Numbered from the stretch's first letter, positions 10,672 through 21,324 are shown. The stretch: 64,000 nt of DNA from Macrothele yani (GCA_039090855.1 CM076991.1:101692021-101756020); one strand, 5' to 3'. The notes: generated by a model from the letters alone, not told the origin. Numbers and translations: made by a program.

Positions 10672-13141
10672 TTACCATTTCAGGGATTTAACTCTGATCA
10701 TGATGTCTTCCACTCTCGTCATTTTTCGGATCCACGAGTTCCTCTTCTTATCTCTCCTGGTTACACCAAGTATGCACCTCTCCATGCTGCTTTGAGTTGT
10801 CTGCAGCCTTTGTATGTCTCTTTTAGTTAAGGTCCACGTCTCTGCACCATACGTAAGCACTGGAAGGATGCATTGATCAAACACTTTTCTTTTAAGACAT
10901 AATGGCATATTGCTCTTGAAAATTATGCTGTTTCTTCCAAAAGCTCTCCAGGCAAGTTTTGTACGCCGATTAATTTCTTCATCAATGTGCCCCTCACTTG
11001 ATATCTGCTGTCCAAGATAAACATATGTATCTGTTATCTCCAGTTTTTCTCCATCAATCGATAAATCTTCATTTTTTGTAAAAGCATTGAACATCACTTT
11101 TGTCTTCTGAAAGTTCATTTTTAATCCCACATCTTTACTCTTGTCAGCAAGTTCCTGGATCATACTCTGCAGCTCTGATGGGGTAGTTGCAAAAATGACT
11201 ACGTCATCAGCAAAACGAAGGTGGGTTAGATAATCTCCATTAATCTTTATCCCTTTGTTTTCCCAGTTCAGTGATTGAAAGACATTTTCCAATGTGGCAT
11301 TAAAGAGCTTCGGAGATATGGTGTCACCTTGTCTCACTCCCTTTCCAATTTTTATGTGTGTTGTATTTTCAAACAGCCGAATCTTTGCACTTGCATTTTC
11401 ATAGATGTTATTAATAATATTAATGTATGCATCTTCAATACCGCAGGATTTCAGAGCCGTGGTAACTGCTGATGGTTTCACCGAATCAAAGGCTTTTTCA
11501 TAATCGATAAAAGCCATGCACAATGGAAGTTCATATTCCCTCGCTCTTTCAATTAGTTCTCTCAGTACGTGGATATGATCTATTGTGCTGTAACCACTCC
11601 TGAATCCAGCTTGTTCTCTCGGTTGAGCCATGTCCAGTGTTACCTTCAAGCGGTGTGAAAGAACTTTAGTGAAGATTTTATAAACCACTGATAGGAGGCT
11701 GATAGGTCTGTAGTTCCTGAGATCCTCAATGTCACCTTTTTTATGTAGCAGGATCATTGTAGCGTTGTTCCAATCCTCAGGAATCTTCCCTTCATTAAGG
11801 CATCGAGTGAAAATTTGGGCGAGTACTGTTTCCATTTCTCCACTTGCTTCTTGTATGATGTCTATAGTAATTCCATCTTCTCCTGGAGCTTTCCCCCGCT
11901 TCATGTTCTTGATTGCATGAGCAACTTCTGCTGGGAGGACTGGAAGAACTCTGGTACCTTTCATGATGTCTGGAGTACATGTATCATCCCTTTCATATAA
12001 TTTGGAGTAGAAATCTTTCACTCTTGTCAAAATTTCGCCTCTATTTCTTGTTATAGAACCATCTTCTTTTCTCAGAGCCATAATCTGTTTTCTTCCCTTA
12101 CTGAGATGTCCCTTTGCTATCTTAAGGCTTTGGTTGTTTTCAATTGCTTTCCTCACTAGCTCACAGTTGAATTTCCTTATGTCTTCAGTGATACTTTTTC
12201 GTGTTGTCTTGCATAGCTCTATATATTCCACTTTGGAAGTCACATCTTCTTTAGTTGTCCTCATCTCTCTTCTTTTTTGCATCAACATTTTGGTTTTTCC
12301 TGATAATTTGTTCACATGCAACTTGTTCTTAGATCCAGCTAATTTTGTTGCTGTTTCCATTAGAGCTTTGGTTACTTTTCTGTTAACTTCCGAAATATCC
12401 ACTTCTTCCGATGTTAGGCCTTCTAAAGCAGAGAATCTGTTCTTCAGTTCCAACTTGAAAGTATTATGGTGTTTTTTAAGGTTGGTTATGTCAATACATT
12501 TTGTTTGTCTTATGAGCTTGCCACGTTCCAGTTTAGTGTTGAGGTGCATCTTACATCTCACCAATCTATGGTCACTACCTGTGCTGAACTTGTTCAGTAC
12601 ACTGCAGTCTTCGATGACGAATTTTTTGTTACACATAATAAAATCAATTTCACTTGTCGTCCCAATTGGATGTCTCCATGTCCATTTCCTGTGTGGCTTT
12701 TTCTTGAAAAAGGAGTTCAAGATGAAAAATCCTTCTGCCTCTGCAAACTCAACGAGAGTATTTCCACGCTGGTTTCTGTTGCCGTGACCGAATTTACCTA
12801 CTGAAGTTTCATTCTGTTGCCGTTGCCCTATTTTTGCATTGAAATCTCCCATAATTATCTTTAAGTGCTGCTTACCTTTATTATTTAGATGACGAATTTC
12901 CTCATAAAATTCTTCAATTTCTTCTTCAGGATGACTTTTGGTGGGTGCATAAGTTTGAATAATCTGAGCCTGGTATCTTCTCGATAGTTGGATAACGAGT
13001 CGTGCAGCTCTGTCAGAGGAACTTTCAACTTCTACCACTTCATCCTTCAGTTTCTTGTTTATTATAAATCCAACACCACTAGTTCTGCCAGTATCTGTCC
13101 CACGATAATAGAAGAGATGTCCACTTTTCAGTTTATAACGA
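10672..13141 (-). CDS. LINE endonuclease-reverse transcriptase (main open part)
   Basis: Enables LINE retrotransposition: nicks target DNA and reverse transcribes the element RNA. The open frame begins at the TRIM junction (RYKLKSGHLFYYRG) and runs about 820 codons. Endonuclease motifs include IIMGDFNAKIG and STGSDHRLVRCK. RT motifs follow in order: NYRPISLLSVVYKIFTKVL, FRSGYSTIDHIHVL, CMAFIDYEKAFDSV, GVRQGDTISPKLF, and LRFADDVVIFA with the catalytic FADD box. After the RT comes the YLGQQISSEGHIDEEINRR region. The frame stops with TAA at 10672-10674, after MIRVKSLKW; the same frame stays open beyond it to the natural stop at 10450-10452 (FVQQWIDNG). The endonuclease N-terminus lies on the other side of the insertion. 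Confidence 0.9.
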
Positions 13142-13313
13142 AGTGAATTTCTCCGTCATTTTTATCCGCGCCAGGGTTCGAACCCGGGTCCACTCATTCC
13201 GGAATAAGTTGCTCTACCAATTAAGCTACGCAGACATTTTATTCTGATTCCTATCTGCCTTTATGTCGTGTGCGTCCTTCTGGCAGGTACGTCACATCTC
13301 CTGGAACGTTACA
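13134..13313 (-). repeat. TRIM copy A, 3' LTR
   Basis: 180 bp. Contains the tRNA-like unit at 13164-13235. In minus orientation an AATAAAA motif lies just upstream of it. More diverged than the other three LTRs in this window (for example TAAGCTACG where the others have TGAGCTACG in plus orientation). Confidence 0.88.
13164..13235 (-). tRNA. tRNA-like cloverleaf inside the TRIM 3' LTR
   Basis: 72 nt that fold as a tRNA: acceptor GTCTGCG with CGCGGAT (wobbles allowed), D arm, and T arm around GGGTTCGAACCC. A box TAGCTTAATTGG and B box GGTTCGAACCC are internal pol III promoter elements. The anticodon region is a palindrome centred on TTCCGGAA and does not give a canonical 5-bp stem with a 7-nt loop, so a decoding function is unlikely. 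Confidence 0.6.
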
Positions 13314-13448
13314 TCATCTCCCCCCTTTTTTTTTTTTTTTTTTCTTTAGAAGTGCTGCTCATATTTTTCCTATCTCGCGGCGTGGAAATAACATCACACC
13401 AATGCGAGATTTTGAACGGTCGGGTCATCCGGATAGTTCGGGCGCCAT

Positions 13449-13629
13449 TATAACGAAGTGTATTTCTCCGTCATTTTTGGTCTACGCCGGGATTCGAACC
13501 CGAGGCCGCTTATTCCGGAACAAGTCGCTCTACCAACTGAGCTACGCAGACATTTTATTCTGATTCCTATCTGCCTTTATGTCGTGTGCGTCCTTCTGTC
13601 AGGTACGTCACATCTCCTGGTACGTTACA
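13449..13629 (-). repeat. TRIM copy A, 5' LTR
   Basis: 181 bp, adjacent to the primer-binding site. Starts TGTAACGTACCAGGAGA in minus orientation, a short extension not found in copy B, whose LTRs start at the next TGTGACGTACC. Confidence 0.88.
13480..13551 (-). tRNA. tRNA-like cloverleaf inside the TRIM 5' LTR
   Basis: 72 nt. All seven acceptor pairs form (GTCTGCG with CGTAGAC, one G-T). D arm GCTC/GAGC and T arm TCGGG/CCCGG form with a TTCGAAT loop. A box TAGCTCAGTTGG and B box GGTTCGAATCC are perfect matches to the consensus. By standard numbering the anticodon would be CCG after U33, but the flanking stem does not pair normally. It is part of the LTR, not a free-standing host tRNA gene. 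Confidence 0.65.
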
Positions 13630-13904
13630 AGTTCAATGAGATCTTCTCCTTTTCTCCTTACCTCACTTAGCCCGACGGTGTCCCACTTGATCCTTTGTAG
13701 TTCCTCTTCCAATTCAAGAAGCCTTGAATCAGAAGATAGGGAGCGTCCGTTATAGGTAGCCAAGGTCAGCATCAAATGGCAGCCTAGTCCGGTCCTCCGG
13801 GGATTCTTAGCACCCTCTGCCTTCATGTCGCACTGGCCGCTGCCTTGGCCAATTACATTCCAGCTGCCGGAGACTGAGGGCCAAGATTTAAGTTGTAGAG
13901 TCAT
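13627..13904 (-). pseudogene. LINE endonuclease N-terminal part, cut off by the TRIM insertion
   Basis: From the ATG at 13904 the frame reads a leader, then LATYNGRSLSSDSRLLELEE and IKWDTVGLSEVRRKGEDLIE, the first motifs of an AP-like endonuclease (the N of TYN and the E of SEVR are the expected catalytic and metal-binding positions). The reading stops within the inserted mini-element. It is in frame with 13141-10672 once 500 bp of insertion plus duplication are discounted. Confidence 0.85.
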
Positions 13905-13965
13905 TTTGGAGGTGTTTGGCCATAACTCACCACGCTGGCCAAGCGGGTTGGTGAGTGATATATAT

Positions 13966-14861
13966 CAGATAATATTTAAATTATTCCATACTGGAAAGCT
14001 TGGTAAGGAACTAAGCATCAGAATTAACACAGCAGGAGAAGCTGAATAAAATTGTCCAAATTGATGTCTTATATTCTTCTGAAATTTGTGTCCTTACAAG
14101 TAGCGATAAAAATCAATTCGGTGTTTTCAATACAAAGTTCTAAGGAAAATGTTTGGATCATCAGCAATGGAGAAAAATAAAAATGGAGAAGGATACACAA
14201 CAGTGAACTTTGTGTCACCTTTTGGAATTATTTAATATTTTATGATGTCACAACCTCAGCATTTTAGATGGATTGGGAATATTGAAAGATCGACTGAAGA
14301 GCCAAAAGAGCAGGCATTTGAAGTGGAACGAAGTAGAATGGGCTCGAAGAAGGTGGAGCGACGTTGTGAAACGGATCTAACAGAGATAATCGAAATCATG
14401 TGGAAAGGAACCTAACAGTAAATACGGAAGAGTAGTCTACGGTTGTAAAATCCTAAAGGATAGCCATGAAGAAGCTGGAAATATATTGTGAAAAGGGATT
14501 TAACAGAACAAAACGCAGAAAAGTGGTCCATGATTGTACGAGACCGACAGGACTGACACGAAGAAGAGGGAGAGACATTGCTCTAACACAAATAATAAAG
14601 AAAAGTGGTCGTCCGCGATTGTAGAAGCTTGAAGAAAAGCCTTAAAGAATGTGGAGAAATTTGTATAATGTGGAAAGGAATCTAATACAAAAGTAAATAC
14701 AGAACGATGATCCACGATGGACCTTGACAGGGGAAAACAGAGGAAGTTTGTGCTTGCAACTAAGAATCTTTGTACATTTACCATACTAAAACAAAGAAAA
14801 GCAAGAACCGACAGCAGGAGAGCAAAGCTCCGTGAAACAGGGTAAGTGTAATAAATTCAAA
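13966..14861. other. Unassigned; possible decayed LINE tail on plus strand
   Basis: At about 14255-14400 the plus strand reads FRWIGNIERSTEEPKEQAFE and then GSKKVERRCETDL, which resembles the WxGHxxRM...RRRGRP tail of LINE reverse transcriptases, but it is short and has no other motif. Nothing else was recognised here. Confidence 0.3.
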
Positions 14862-15151
14862 GCAGAATAAAGACCTACATTATTTTACGGCAGTGAGGGC
14901 AGGTTGCCCGTAAAATGCTCTTGATGAGGTTAGAAGCTACTGACATAAAAGTGGTAAGCAGTACAAAGACATACATTCTTTTAGGCCGTGAGGGCAGGTG
15001 GCCCGTAAAAGGCCCTTTATGAGGTTAGAATCTGATGGTATGAAAGTGGTAGGCAGAATCAATACCTACATTATTTTGCGGCCGTGAGGGCAGGTGGCCG
15101 GTAAAAGGCCCTTTATGAGGTTAGAAGCTGCTGACATGAAAGGGGTAAGCA
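14862..15151. repeat. 95-bp tandem repeat, three copies
   Basis: Three units spaced 95 and 96 bp apart (GTGAGGGCAGG at 14893, 14988 and 15084). Each has an internal inverted pair, TTTACGG...CCGTAAAA, that could form a short hairpin. Confidence 0.85.
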
Positions 15152-16069
15152 GAATATATGGGGGAAACAGCTGGATTCAGTGGTAGAACAGAATTAGCAG
15201 TGCAGATGTTAGAAATCTGGATGTTTCTTCCTGTAAAGAAAACCATATTGAGGTAAATGGTTTGAATATGCATGTGTCGCTTGTGTTATGAAATATTATC
15301 TTGATAGGTGTTATATGCTGTTGTGTCAGACCGCAGATCATGGGACGGACCAAGAACAAAGTGGACAAGTCAGTCATTAGTGGTCAAGGAAGTCGTATTG
15401 TAGAGAAGGAAAATCGAGTAACGGACGGAATGAGATGGAGAACGTTTATTGCTGGCCAGTGTCAATTTTCTCAATGTAGTTACTGCAATCATCCATTTTT
15501 TAAAGTTGTATGTGCCAGCAATACGCCTAATACAAGCTAATATGCAGGTATACGTATTTCTTTAATATTGCTATTATGATTATAACTTTGCAGCCTGAAG
15601 ATAACTTGCCTAATTAAAACTTATGCTCTTAGTCTTGCCTATCAGAAAGATTTTAGTCTGAATGAGTTAGGTATAGGAGCAATAAACAATATCTTGGCAT
15701 GCCACATCACCATGGAACACTTGGTTTTCTGGCCTAGAGAAAATTTTACACTGGTGTCGAAAATTTAAGCATAATCAACAAAAAGTGTTGAATTACAAAA
15801 CGAGATCATAATAGGCAGTTCACTATGGATGGGTATCTTAGTGAAGAACTAAACGCGCTGTATAAATCACATTAAAAAAGAATGAATCCGAAAAATGGTA
15901 GAGTCCAAAATGGTAAAAACAGCAGGAATTTTCCGGAGGCGTTTCTGATTTTGTACAGCGGTCTAGTAAGGCGTATAGAGACCAATCTTACAGCCATACA
16001 AGTGTCACACCAATCTCATGATGTTGACAGGGGAAACAAGAAGAATATATAACAGCAAATCCCACTAGA
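15152..16069. other. Unassigned unique sequence
   Basis: No convincing gene. A short frame at 15301-15540 has no recognisable domain. Confidence 0.35.
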
Positions 16070-18280
16070 TCAGATCGGAGACCTTCGAGAGTTCTGGCAG
16101 GAGGTTGACAATCTGCAATGTGTCTTCCCAATGCATCTCGCACATACCCTGTTGGGTTGAAGTCTAGGGAATGCGCTGGTCATGGAGTATGGTGGATATT
16201 TTCACTTTCCAGATAATCTTCGACAATAGCAGCTTTATGAAGTCCCGCATTATCGTTCATGAACAGGAAATCTGAGCCAACAGCACGCCCCGAAATAGGT
16301 TCACAAGTATTTTGTCTCTGTATCTACGACCTACAAAAGTTCCACCAGGATAGACATGGAGCTGTGTGCACTAGAGATGAGTTCGGGCTCAATTTTAGGA
16401 GCCCGGGCCGACCCGGGTCCAAAGGCCTATAGAGCCGGGGCCCGACCCGCTTTCTTTGATTACATGTGTTTGCTGAGCCCGGGCCCGCCCTGACCCGGAT
16501 TCCTGGAAAAGTTTGCTTATCAAGGCTTGCATTTATGCATTATACCCTGGGCAAAGTTATGGCCCAAGCAAGGATTAGTTTAAAAATCGTTAGTTTAAAT
16601 AGTTTAGTTCAGTTAATCCACTTTACAATATTAATATGTTTTTTAGAAATACTACGCATAAAGCTAAATGTTCTAAAATGTGGATTTGAAAACAAATAAA
16701 GAATCAACGTGTCCTTCGACCGTATCAGGGGAATTAGTAATTTTGGTAAAAACTGAAGAAAAGAAAATCGTTTAGAAACAAAAAAATCCATTCGTTATTT
16801 CTTTTTGATTTCTAAATTTACTTTTATTTTGAATAAATTGCATTATAAAACGTACAACGCTGTACAGACAGTTGCAAGTGTTTGAAATTTTGACTCTAGA
16901 AAACGAATCTTTGCAATATAATTTACATATATGCTAATTGGTAAAGGTAGTTTAGAGTGATGTAGTAGAATATAAAATTCTGTAGGGAAATTTCCAAAAT
17001 AAAAAAAAAAAGAACGTAAAAGCATTCCAGACCAGATTATTCTGCATTATGTAACATTAACAAAGCTTTGAGCTTAATGGTATGATAATCACAATATTAT
17101 CATATGTGTGTACAGTTTCCAGATCAAGTTCATCATGAGAAGAGATAGAGAGAGAATTAAATCTAATGCCTCAGCGTTTCAACTTGATCTTCTTTTCTCT
17201 AAAACTCGACCTGCTGCACTAAAAACCAACGTCACCCCAAAAATCGCGGGAGTGAGGAAATTTTAAAAACAAATAATAGTACTTCTAACTGCACAATTTT
17301 GAAAATTAATACATCATTTTAAATATAAGATTCTTGATTTTTAATAAAATACAAAAAATGGGAATGTGATTTTTTCCCAGTTTTTCGATACCAGACCTCC
17401 TTAAACTAATCCTCGCTTGGGCCATAGCTGTGGACATAATTCAAGTCTTGCTAAGCAAAATTTGTCTTACAATGGCAGCTAGCTTAGGAAATTAAAAATC
17501 CTTCCACCATGGTAAGAAATCCACAATGAAATTCAACACGTGTAATTCAACCGGGCTCGGAATTATACGTGTTGAATTAATTACAGTATTGAAATTCAAG
17601 ACGTGTAATTCCAAGCCCGGGCCCAGTCCGGGCCCGGGTTTTTCGGTAGTTAATGAATTCTGAGCCCGTCGGAGCCCGCCCGAGCTCCGACGGGCTCAGT
17701 TAGACATATTGCCATCCCAGACAAATGCACTAGCACTTCTGCAACGCATCTCTCTAATAACTGTTTCCACATTCTCTCCTGATGAGAACACGACGGATGA
17801 GACGATCGATAATAAACCTGGATCCACGGAGAAGAGGATATTGGCCCATTGATTTTCAACCCAGTCTCAATGTTTTTTGCACCATAGTACCCAGGCATAT
17901 CTTGCTGACCGGGCGAGTGGAATGCAAACTGTAGGTCTTCTCGATTATAGTCCTTGTTCATTGAGCCGTCTGTTTGCCTTGAAACAGGTAGTCCACCAGA
18001 CGCAGACAGCTCTAAAGCAAACTATCTCGCTGATATCGACATGTTACGTCTCGCTGTTAGTGCCACATACCTATCATCCTGAGCTGTTGCAATCCGTGGA
18101 CGAGATGCCACAGTTTGACGATTAACATCTTCTGTGCCCTGATACCTTCTTTAAAGCTCTGATACAATCGATTGTTCACGCCAGTGGCTCTGGCAACATA
18201 ATTCTGTGTCTGGCCGAATTCCAACATTCCGATAATCCAACCACATGTAAACATATCCACTTGCCGTGTTTCTAGCATAC
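16070..18280 (-). pseudogene. Tc1-like transposase remnant split by a GC-rich insertion
   Basis: On the minus strand the order is: N-terminal helix-turn-helix region near 18278-18060 (GWIIGMLEFGQTQNYVARAT), a stop-ridden middle part, then a motif resembling SVMVWGGIS near 17710-17740, then a 1.35-kb insertion, then TQLHVYPGGTF at about 16365-16333 followed by GRRYRDKILVNLF and the region of the second Asp (FMNDNAGLHKAAIVEDYLE in a shifted frame) down to about 16080. The two halves read as one Tc1-like transposase once the insertion is left out. Multiple stops and shifts make it dead. Terminal repeats were not found. Confidence 0.7.
16375..17725. mobile_element. Non-autonomous insertion with GC-rich ends (hAT-like?)
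   Basis: This 1.35-kb segment separates the two halves of a Tc1-like transposase. Both ends are rich in CCCGGGCCC and GAGCCCG motifs, while the middle is AT-rich with no coding frame. TGCACTAG occurs at 16367-16374 and 17726-17733 and would be an 8-bp target duplication, as for hAT elements, but the outermost bases do not form a clean inverted repeat, so the right boundary could be 20-25 bp further left. The left start AGAGATGAG resembles that of the element at 60216. Confidence 0.5.
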
Positions 18281-18839
18281 TGTTTTAATAAAAAAATAAA
18301 TTCTACTACTTACGAGGCCCAACGACGACAAGAAATGTAACTTTTGCATTTTAGCAGATATTTCTGGACTCCACAAATGTGCTGCTTTATCTTTTATGCC
18401 AATTATCGTTTAGCACATGGTATTACATCATGATTTTCACATTTCCACATTCCCAAGTCCTCTGTACTTTTCTTTAATACACTTCTTCCTCCCAGAAGAG
18501 GGGGATCCAGGATTTTAGCGAGGGGGAGGAGGGGGGCGTAAGTGTCGGGAATAACCAGGGACGTTTCTGTTATTGTTTCCAAAAATGAAAAAGTGTTCTT
18601 AGTATGTCTATAAATTCTTCCAATTAATTAACGAAAGTAATATACTTTTAAGTAATACTTTCTTTCCCGAAAAAACATTCAATTTGCTATTAAAACTTAA
18701 CAAATCGAAGCTTTACCTTGGTTTCAGAGGGGCGGGGTGATCCCCCGCTTCTTCCCTGTGGCTCCTCCGCCCCTGCTTCCTCCTTTGGTTTGTTCTAAAA
18801 TGTCTTTTTTCTTTATTTAATTATGCTTATTTTCTGGTC
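18281..18839. other. Unassigned spacer
   Basis: No gene recognised. Contains two short G- or C-rich stretches (18505-18540, 18725-18775). Confidence 0.35.
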
Positions 18840-18843
18840 ACCA

Positions 18844-19479
18844 TATAATGAATTAGCTTTATTTACTTTCCGCTAAGCTAATTCCTTATGAATGATTCTC
18901 TTCCTACCAGCTAGCTAATGATATACTTGTACTAAGCTTCAAAATAATGAATTCAAAAGGGTGTTGTTACTAGTTAATTACGAACTTAAACAAAGTCTCA
19001 ACGCTGGTTATTTATAGGAATCAATAAATGTTATAAACCTAACAGCCAGACAGAGGTCTGACAAAAACTATGAATTGAGAAAGACTAACTTACATAAACT
19101 TCTTTATTTATGCGACTCTTGGTCAACTAAGGCACACACACACTTGTAGTACAATACTGAATAATCTCTCCTCGTATTATAAACGCTCTCTCTTAACAAC
19201 CACAAGCTCTCCTCATAACAACACAAAAGCTCCCCTAAGTCTCGATGAACGCGCCTATATACTAGCTACCACCACGTCATGACTTACACTCATTCCCCTA
19301 AGTCTCGATGAACGCGCCTATATACTAGCTACCACCACGTCATGACTTACACTCATTGCCAGATCTCATTCAGCGGGTGAAATAATATTTCGTTCAGTAG
19401 GAAGATAATTTACATAGTAAAATAAAATAACCAGAGATAGTAAAATCAAAAGGAAAGTGAATATAGAGTATACGTTACA
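18844..19479 (-). repeat. Gypsy 3' LTR
   Basis: 636 bp. Contains two tandem copies of a 63-bp block (starts CCCCTAAGTCTCGATGAACG, near 19232 and 19295); the other LTR has one. A polypurine tract borders it (plus strand TCATCTCCCCTTAA then T-rich). Confidence 0.93.
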
Positions 19480-20160
19480 TCATCTCCCCTTAATTTTTAA
19501 TTTTTTTTTTTTCCGAAAAACCTATCAATTTTGGAGTGTAAGTCTTACATTTCGTTGGGTGACGTTTCTCGATCTCTTTTTTGTTTTGTGGTTTGGTGGT
19601 AGCCGTATTTACATTATCAACTTGGCATGACAATTGAAGAAATCTGTATTCGACTGTGAAACTTGTATTGTTGAACAAAACAAACCTGCATCGGCATACT
19701 TTCCTTTTATTCTGCCTAGCAGGAATCACTTTTTTAATTTCAAATGACGTTCTCATTATTCGGTGAATACATACCAACTGTATCAGCAGCGAAGATTGCC
19801 TGGAGCTGCCTAACAGTAACAATTTTATTATTTTAATTTCAAATTACGTTCGCATTATTCGTTGAAATACATACCAACTGTATCAGCAGCGAAATTTACC
19901 TGAAGCTGCCTAACAGTAACAATTTTATTATTTTACCCCTAAGCACATAGATATATATATAAAAAGTGGATTAGTAGATGGACATAGAAGAAATATAAAA
20001 AAAAACACACACATATATACACAAAAAAGAATGCATAGGCCCACAGGAAAAAAAGAAATTCTGACACGCCAACTGGTGTGCAGGAAAAACAACAAACTGA
20101 GAAAAGAACCTGTCCACGAGAACTTACTTATCTCGAGGACGCATAAAAAACTCTAGTGCG
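19480..20160 (-). other. Gypsy 3' non-coding region with polypurine tract and a 99-bp duplication
   Basis: Between the pol stop and the 3' LTR. Contains the polypurine tract next to the LTR (plus-strand TCATCTCCCC then T-rich, 19480-19512) and two tandem copies of a 99-bp unit at about 19731-19937 (TTTTAATTTCAAATGACGTT and TTTTAATTTCAAATTACGTT). Confidence 0.75.
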
Positions 20161-21324
20161 CTAACGTTTTCCAGGCCTAATTGGACTGGTAAAATCAGGT
20201 GGCTTCGATCTCTTCAGGGACTGTAATGGATCTGGAACATCGGTCTGCTGTCGGTCAGGAAATCCCGGCGGCTGACGGGAACGGTCAGGAATGGCGGAAA
20301 TCCTTCGGTCCGAAACGGCTGAAGTCTGTGGGCCCAGAAATTCCTGCGGCTGAGAAGAACGGTCAGAAGTCTGGCGGTCCGGAAATCCCTGCGGCTGAGA
20401 GGAACGGTCAGGAACGTCTGAAGTCTGGCGGTTCGAAAATCCCTGCGGCGGCTGATAGGAACGGGCTCCCCCAGGCTTTTGATATGAAGTCCCTTTGTGC
20501 TGGGGCCCGTTGTGTCCTTCCAGTATTTTCTTGGACGGACGTGTCTCCGGCCACATCGTTTGCTTTCGCTTACGCCCACGTGGCATGAGAGTAGCAGCAG
20601 GCATCGGCCCTGTTTGCCCTGAACGTAGGTTCCAGGGGCGAAACCCGGGCGGATGCAAAGATTTCTGCCTTCGTCGCTGTTGCGGCGAAGCAGATTGGGG
20701 AGACAAGTCACGTTTGCGCCCAGCCTTTGGTGGTGCTGGACGGTTTGGAACATGAAATTTAGGATTCATAACTGATAAGTCAGAAATGTCCGAAGCCTCT
20801 GAGTCGCTGCTGTAATTCAGTGGTCGTGCAGGGCGATGTTTAGATTTGCCTATAGGAATACTTTCTGACGAGGTATTCAAAGAAGTAGCCCGCGTTGGGG
20901 CAGAGTTATCCGGAAACGGCGCAGCAATAGTCTTGGCAATGGTTGGAGGGAAAGGAACGATACTAGTATTCGAAGAACTCGATTCGAGCTTTGGTCTCAT
21001 GGGAGAATCAGGTTGCGTGTGTAGAAACCCGTCTGGAGGAGGGGAGGGGGAAGGAAAAATCACTGGAGATTCTTCAAAAATGTTTGTTGGTTCGTCCAAA
21101 ATTTCTGGCGGTTGAACATGAGACATAGACTCTGGAGTCTGTGGAACAGAAGGTTGAGTAGGATTGATTATGAAATCGATATTCCGTTCATGATACTTGC
21201 GACACTGATCAACATGTACATATTGAAAATGGTTGTCAGGTTTCTCCAGAACAATATTATTTTCAAAGATATTTGCCACCCGATATGGACCTTCGTAGCT
21301 GGGTGCAAATTTCGTAGCTGGGTG
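20161..21324 (-). CDS. Gypsy integrase C-terminus and proline-rich tail
   Basis: Continues pol after the frameshift: FAPSYEGPYRVANIFENNIV and YVHVDQCRKYHERN form the GPY/F-type end of integrase. It is followed by about 320 residues of low-complexity tail rich in Pro, Ser and Gln. Near the end this has four or five imperfect repeats of about 20 residues around QPQGFPDRQTSDVPDRSS. There is no signal peptide, transmembrane segment or glycosylation-rich ectodomain, so this is not an envelope gene. The role of the tail is unknown; long disordered pol tails exist in some gypsy lineages. The final stop is at 20161-20163. Confidence 0.7.
   Translation of the reverse strand, partial: HPATKFAPSYEGPYRVANIFENNIVLEKPDNHFQYVHVDQCRKYHERNIDFIINPTQPSVPQTPESMSHVQPPEILDEPTNIFEESPVIFPSPSPPPDGFLHTQPDSPMRPKLESSSSNTSIVPFPPTIAKTIAAPFPDNSAPTRATSLNTSSESIPIGKSKHRPARPLNYSSDSEASDISDLSVMNPKFHVPNRPAPPKAGRKRDLSPQSASPQQRRRQKSLHPPGFRPWNLRSGQTGPMPAATLMPRGRKRKQTMWPETRPSKKILEGHNGPQHKGTSYQKPGGARSYQPPQGFSNRQTSDVPDRSSQPQGFPDRQTSDRSSQPQEFLGPQTSAVSDRRISAIPDRSRQPPGFPDRQQTDVPDPLQSLKRSKPPDFTSPIRPGKR

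Larger units (their letters stand above)
13134..13629 (-). mobile_element. TRIM-like LTR mini-element copy A, tRNA-like unit in each LTR
   Basis: 496-bp element flanked by the 4-bp duplication AGTT (13130-13133 and 13630-13633). Two LTRs of 180 and 181 bp surround a 135-bp internal part with no coding capacity. In minus orientation each LTR begins TGTAACGT and ends CGTTATA. The internal part starts, after one base, with a primer-binding site TGGCGCCCGAAC (plus-strand complement 13430-13447), whose 12 bases match the 3' end of lysine tRNA as used by many retroelements. It ends with an A-run and GGGGGGAGATGA (13314-13344), a good polypurine tract. Size and lack of genes fit a terminal-repeat retrotransposon in miniature, so its proteins must come from elsewhere. 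Confidence 0.9.
10416..13965 (-). mobile_element. RTE-like LINE, near full length, interrupted by a TRIM
   Basis: On the minus strand the element runs from a 5' region near 13965 to a (TCA)n tail on the plus strand at 10416-10443, i.e. a TGA-type trinucleotide tail. One long ORF codes an AP-type endonuclease and an RT. It is interrupted by a 496-bp LTR mini-element at 13134-13629 with duplicated AGTT. Removing 500 bp brings the N-terminal part and the rest into the same frame: the endonuclease reads GEDLIEL before the insertion and KSGHLFYYRG after it. Without the insertion the element is about 3.05 kb, usual for RTE elements. The 5' boundary is approximate. Confidence 0.88.

Noticed and set aside
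12134..12787. 217-codon frame on the plus strand
   Set aside because: Antisense shadow of the LINE endonuclease-RT frame, which has clear motifs on the other strand.
13480..13551. Host tRNA gene
   Set aside because: The tRNA-like unit is inside an LTR, repeated in the partner LTR and in a second copy, and has no normal anticodon arm.
20199..20588. 129-codon plus-strand frame with repeated IPAAE-type peptides
   Set aside because: Antisense reading of the repeated proline-rich pol tail.
20161..21200. Envelope gene of a gypsy-type retrovirus
   Set aside because: No signal peptide, transmembrane segment or separate start; low-complexity Pro/Ser/Gln tail continuing from integrase.
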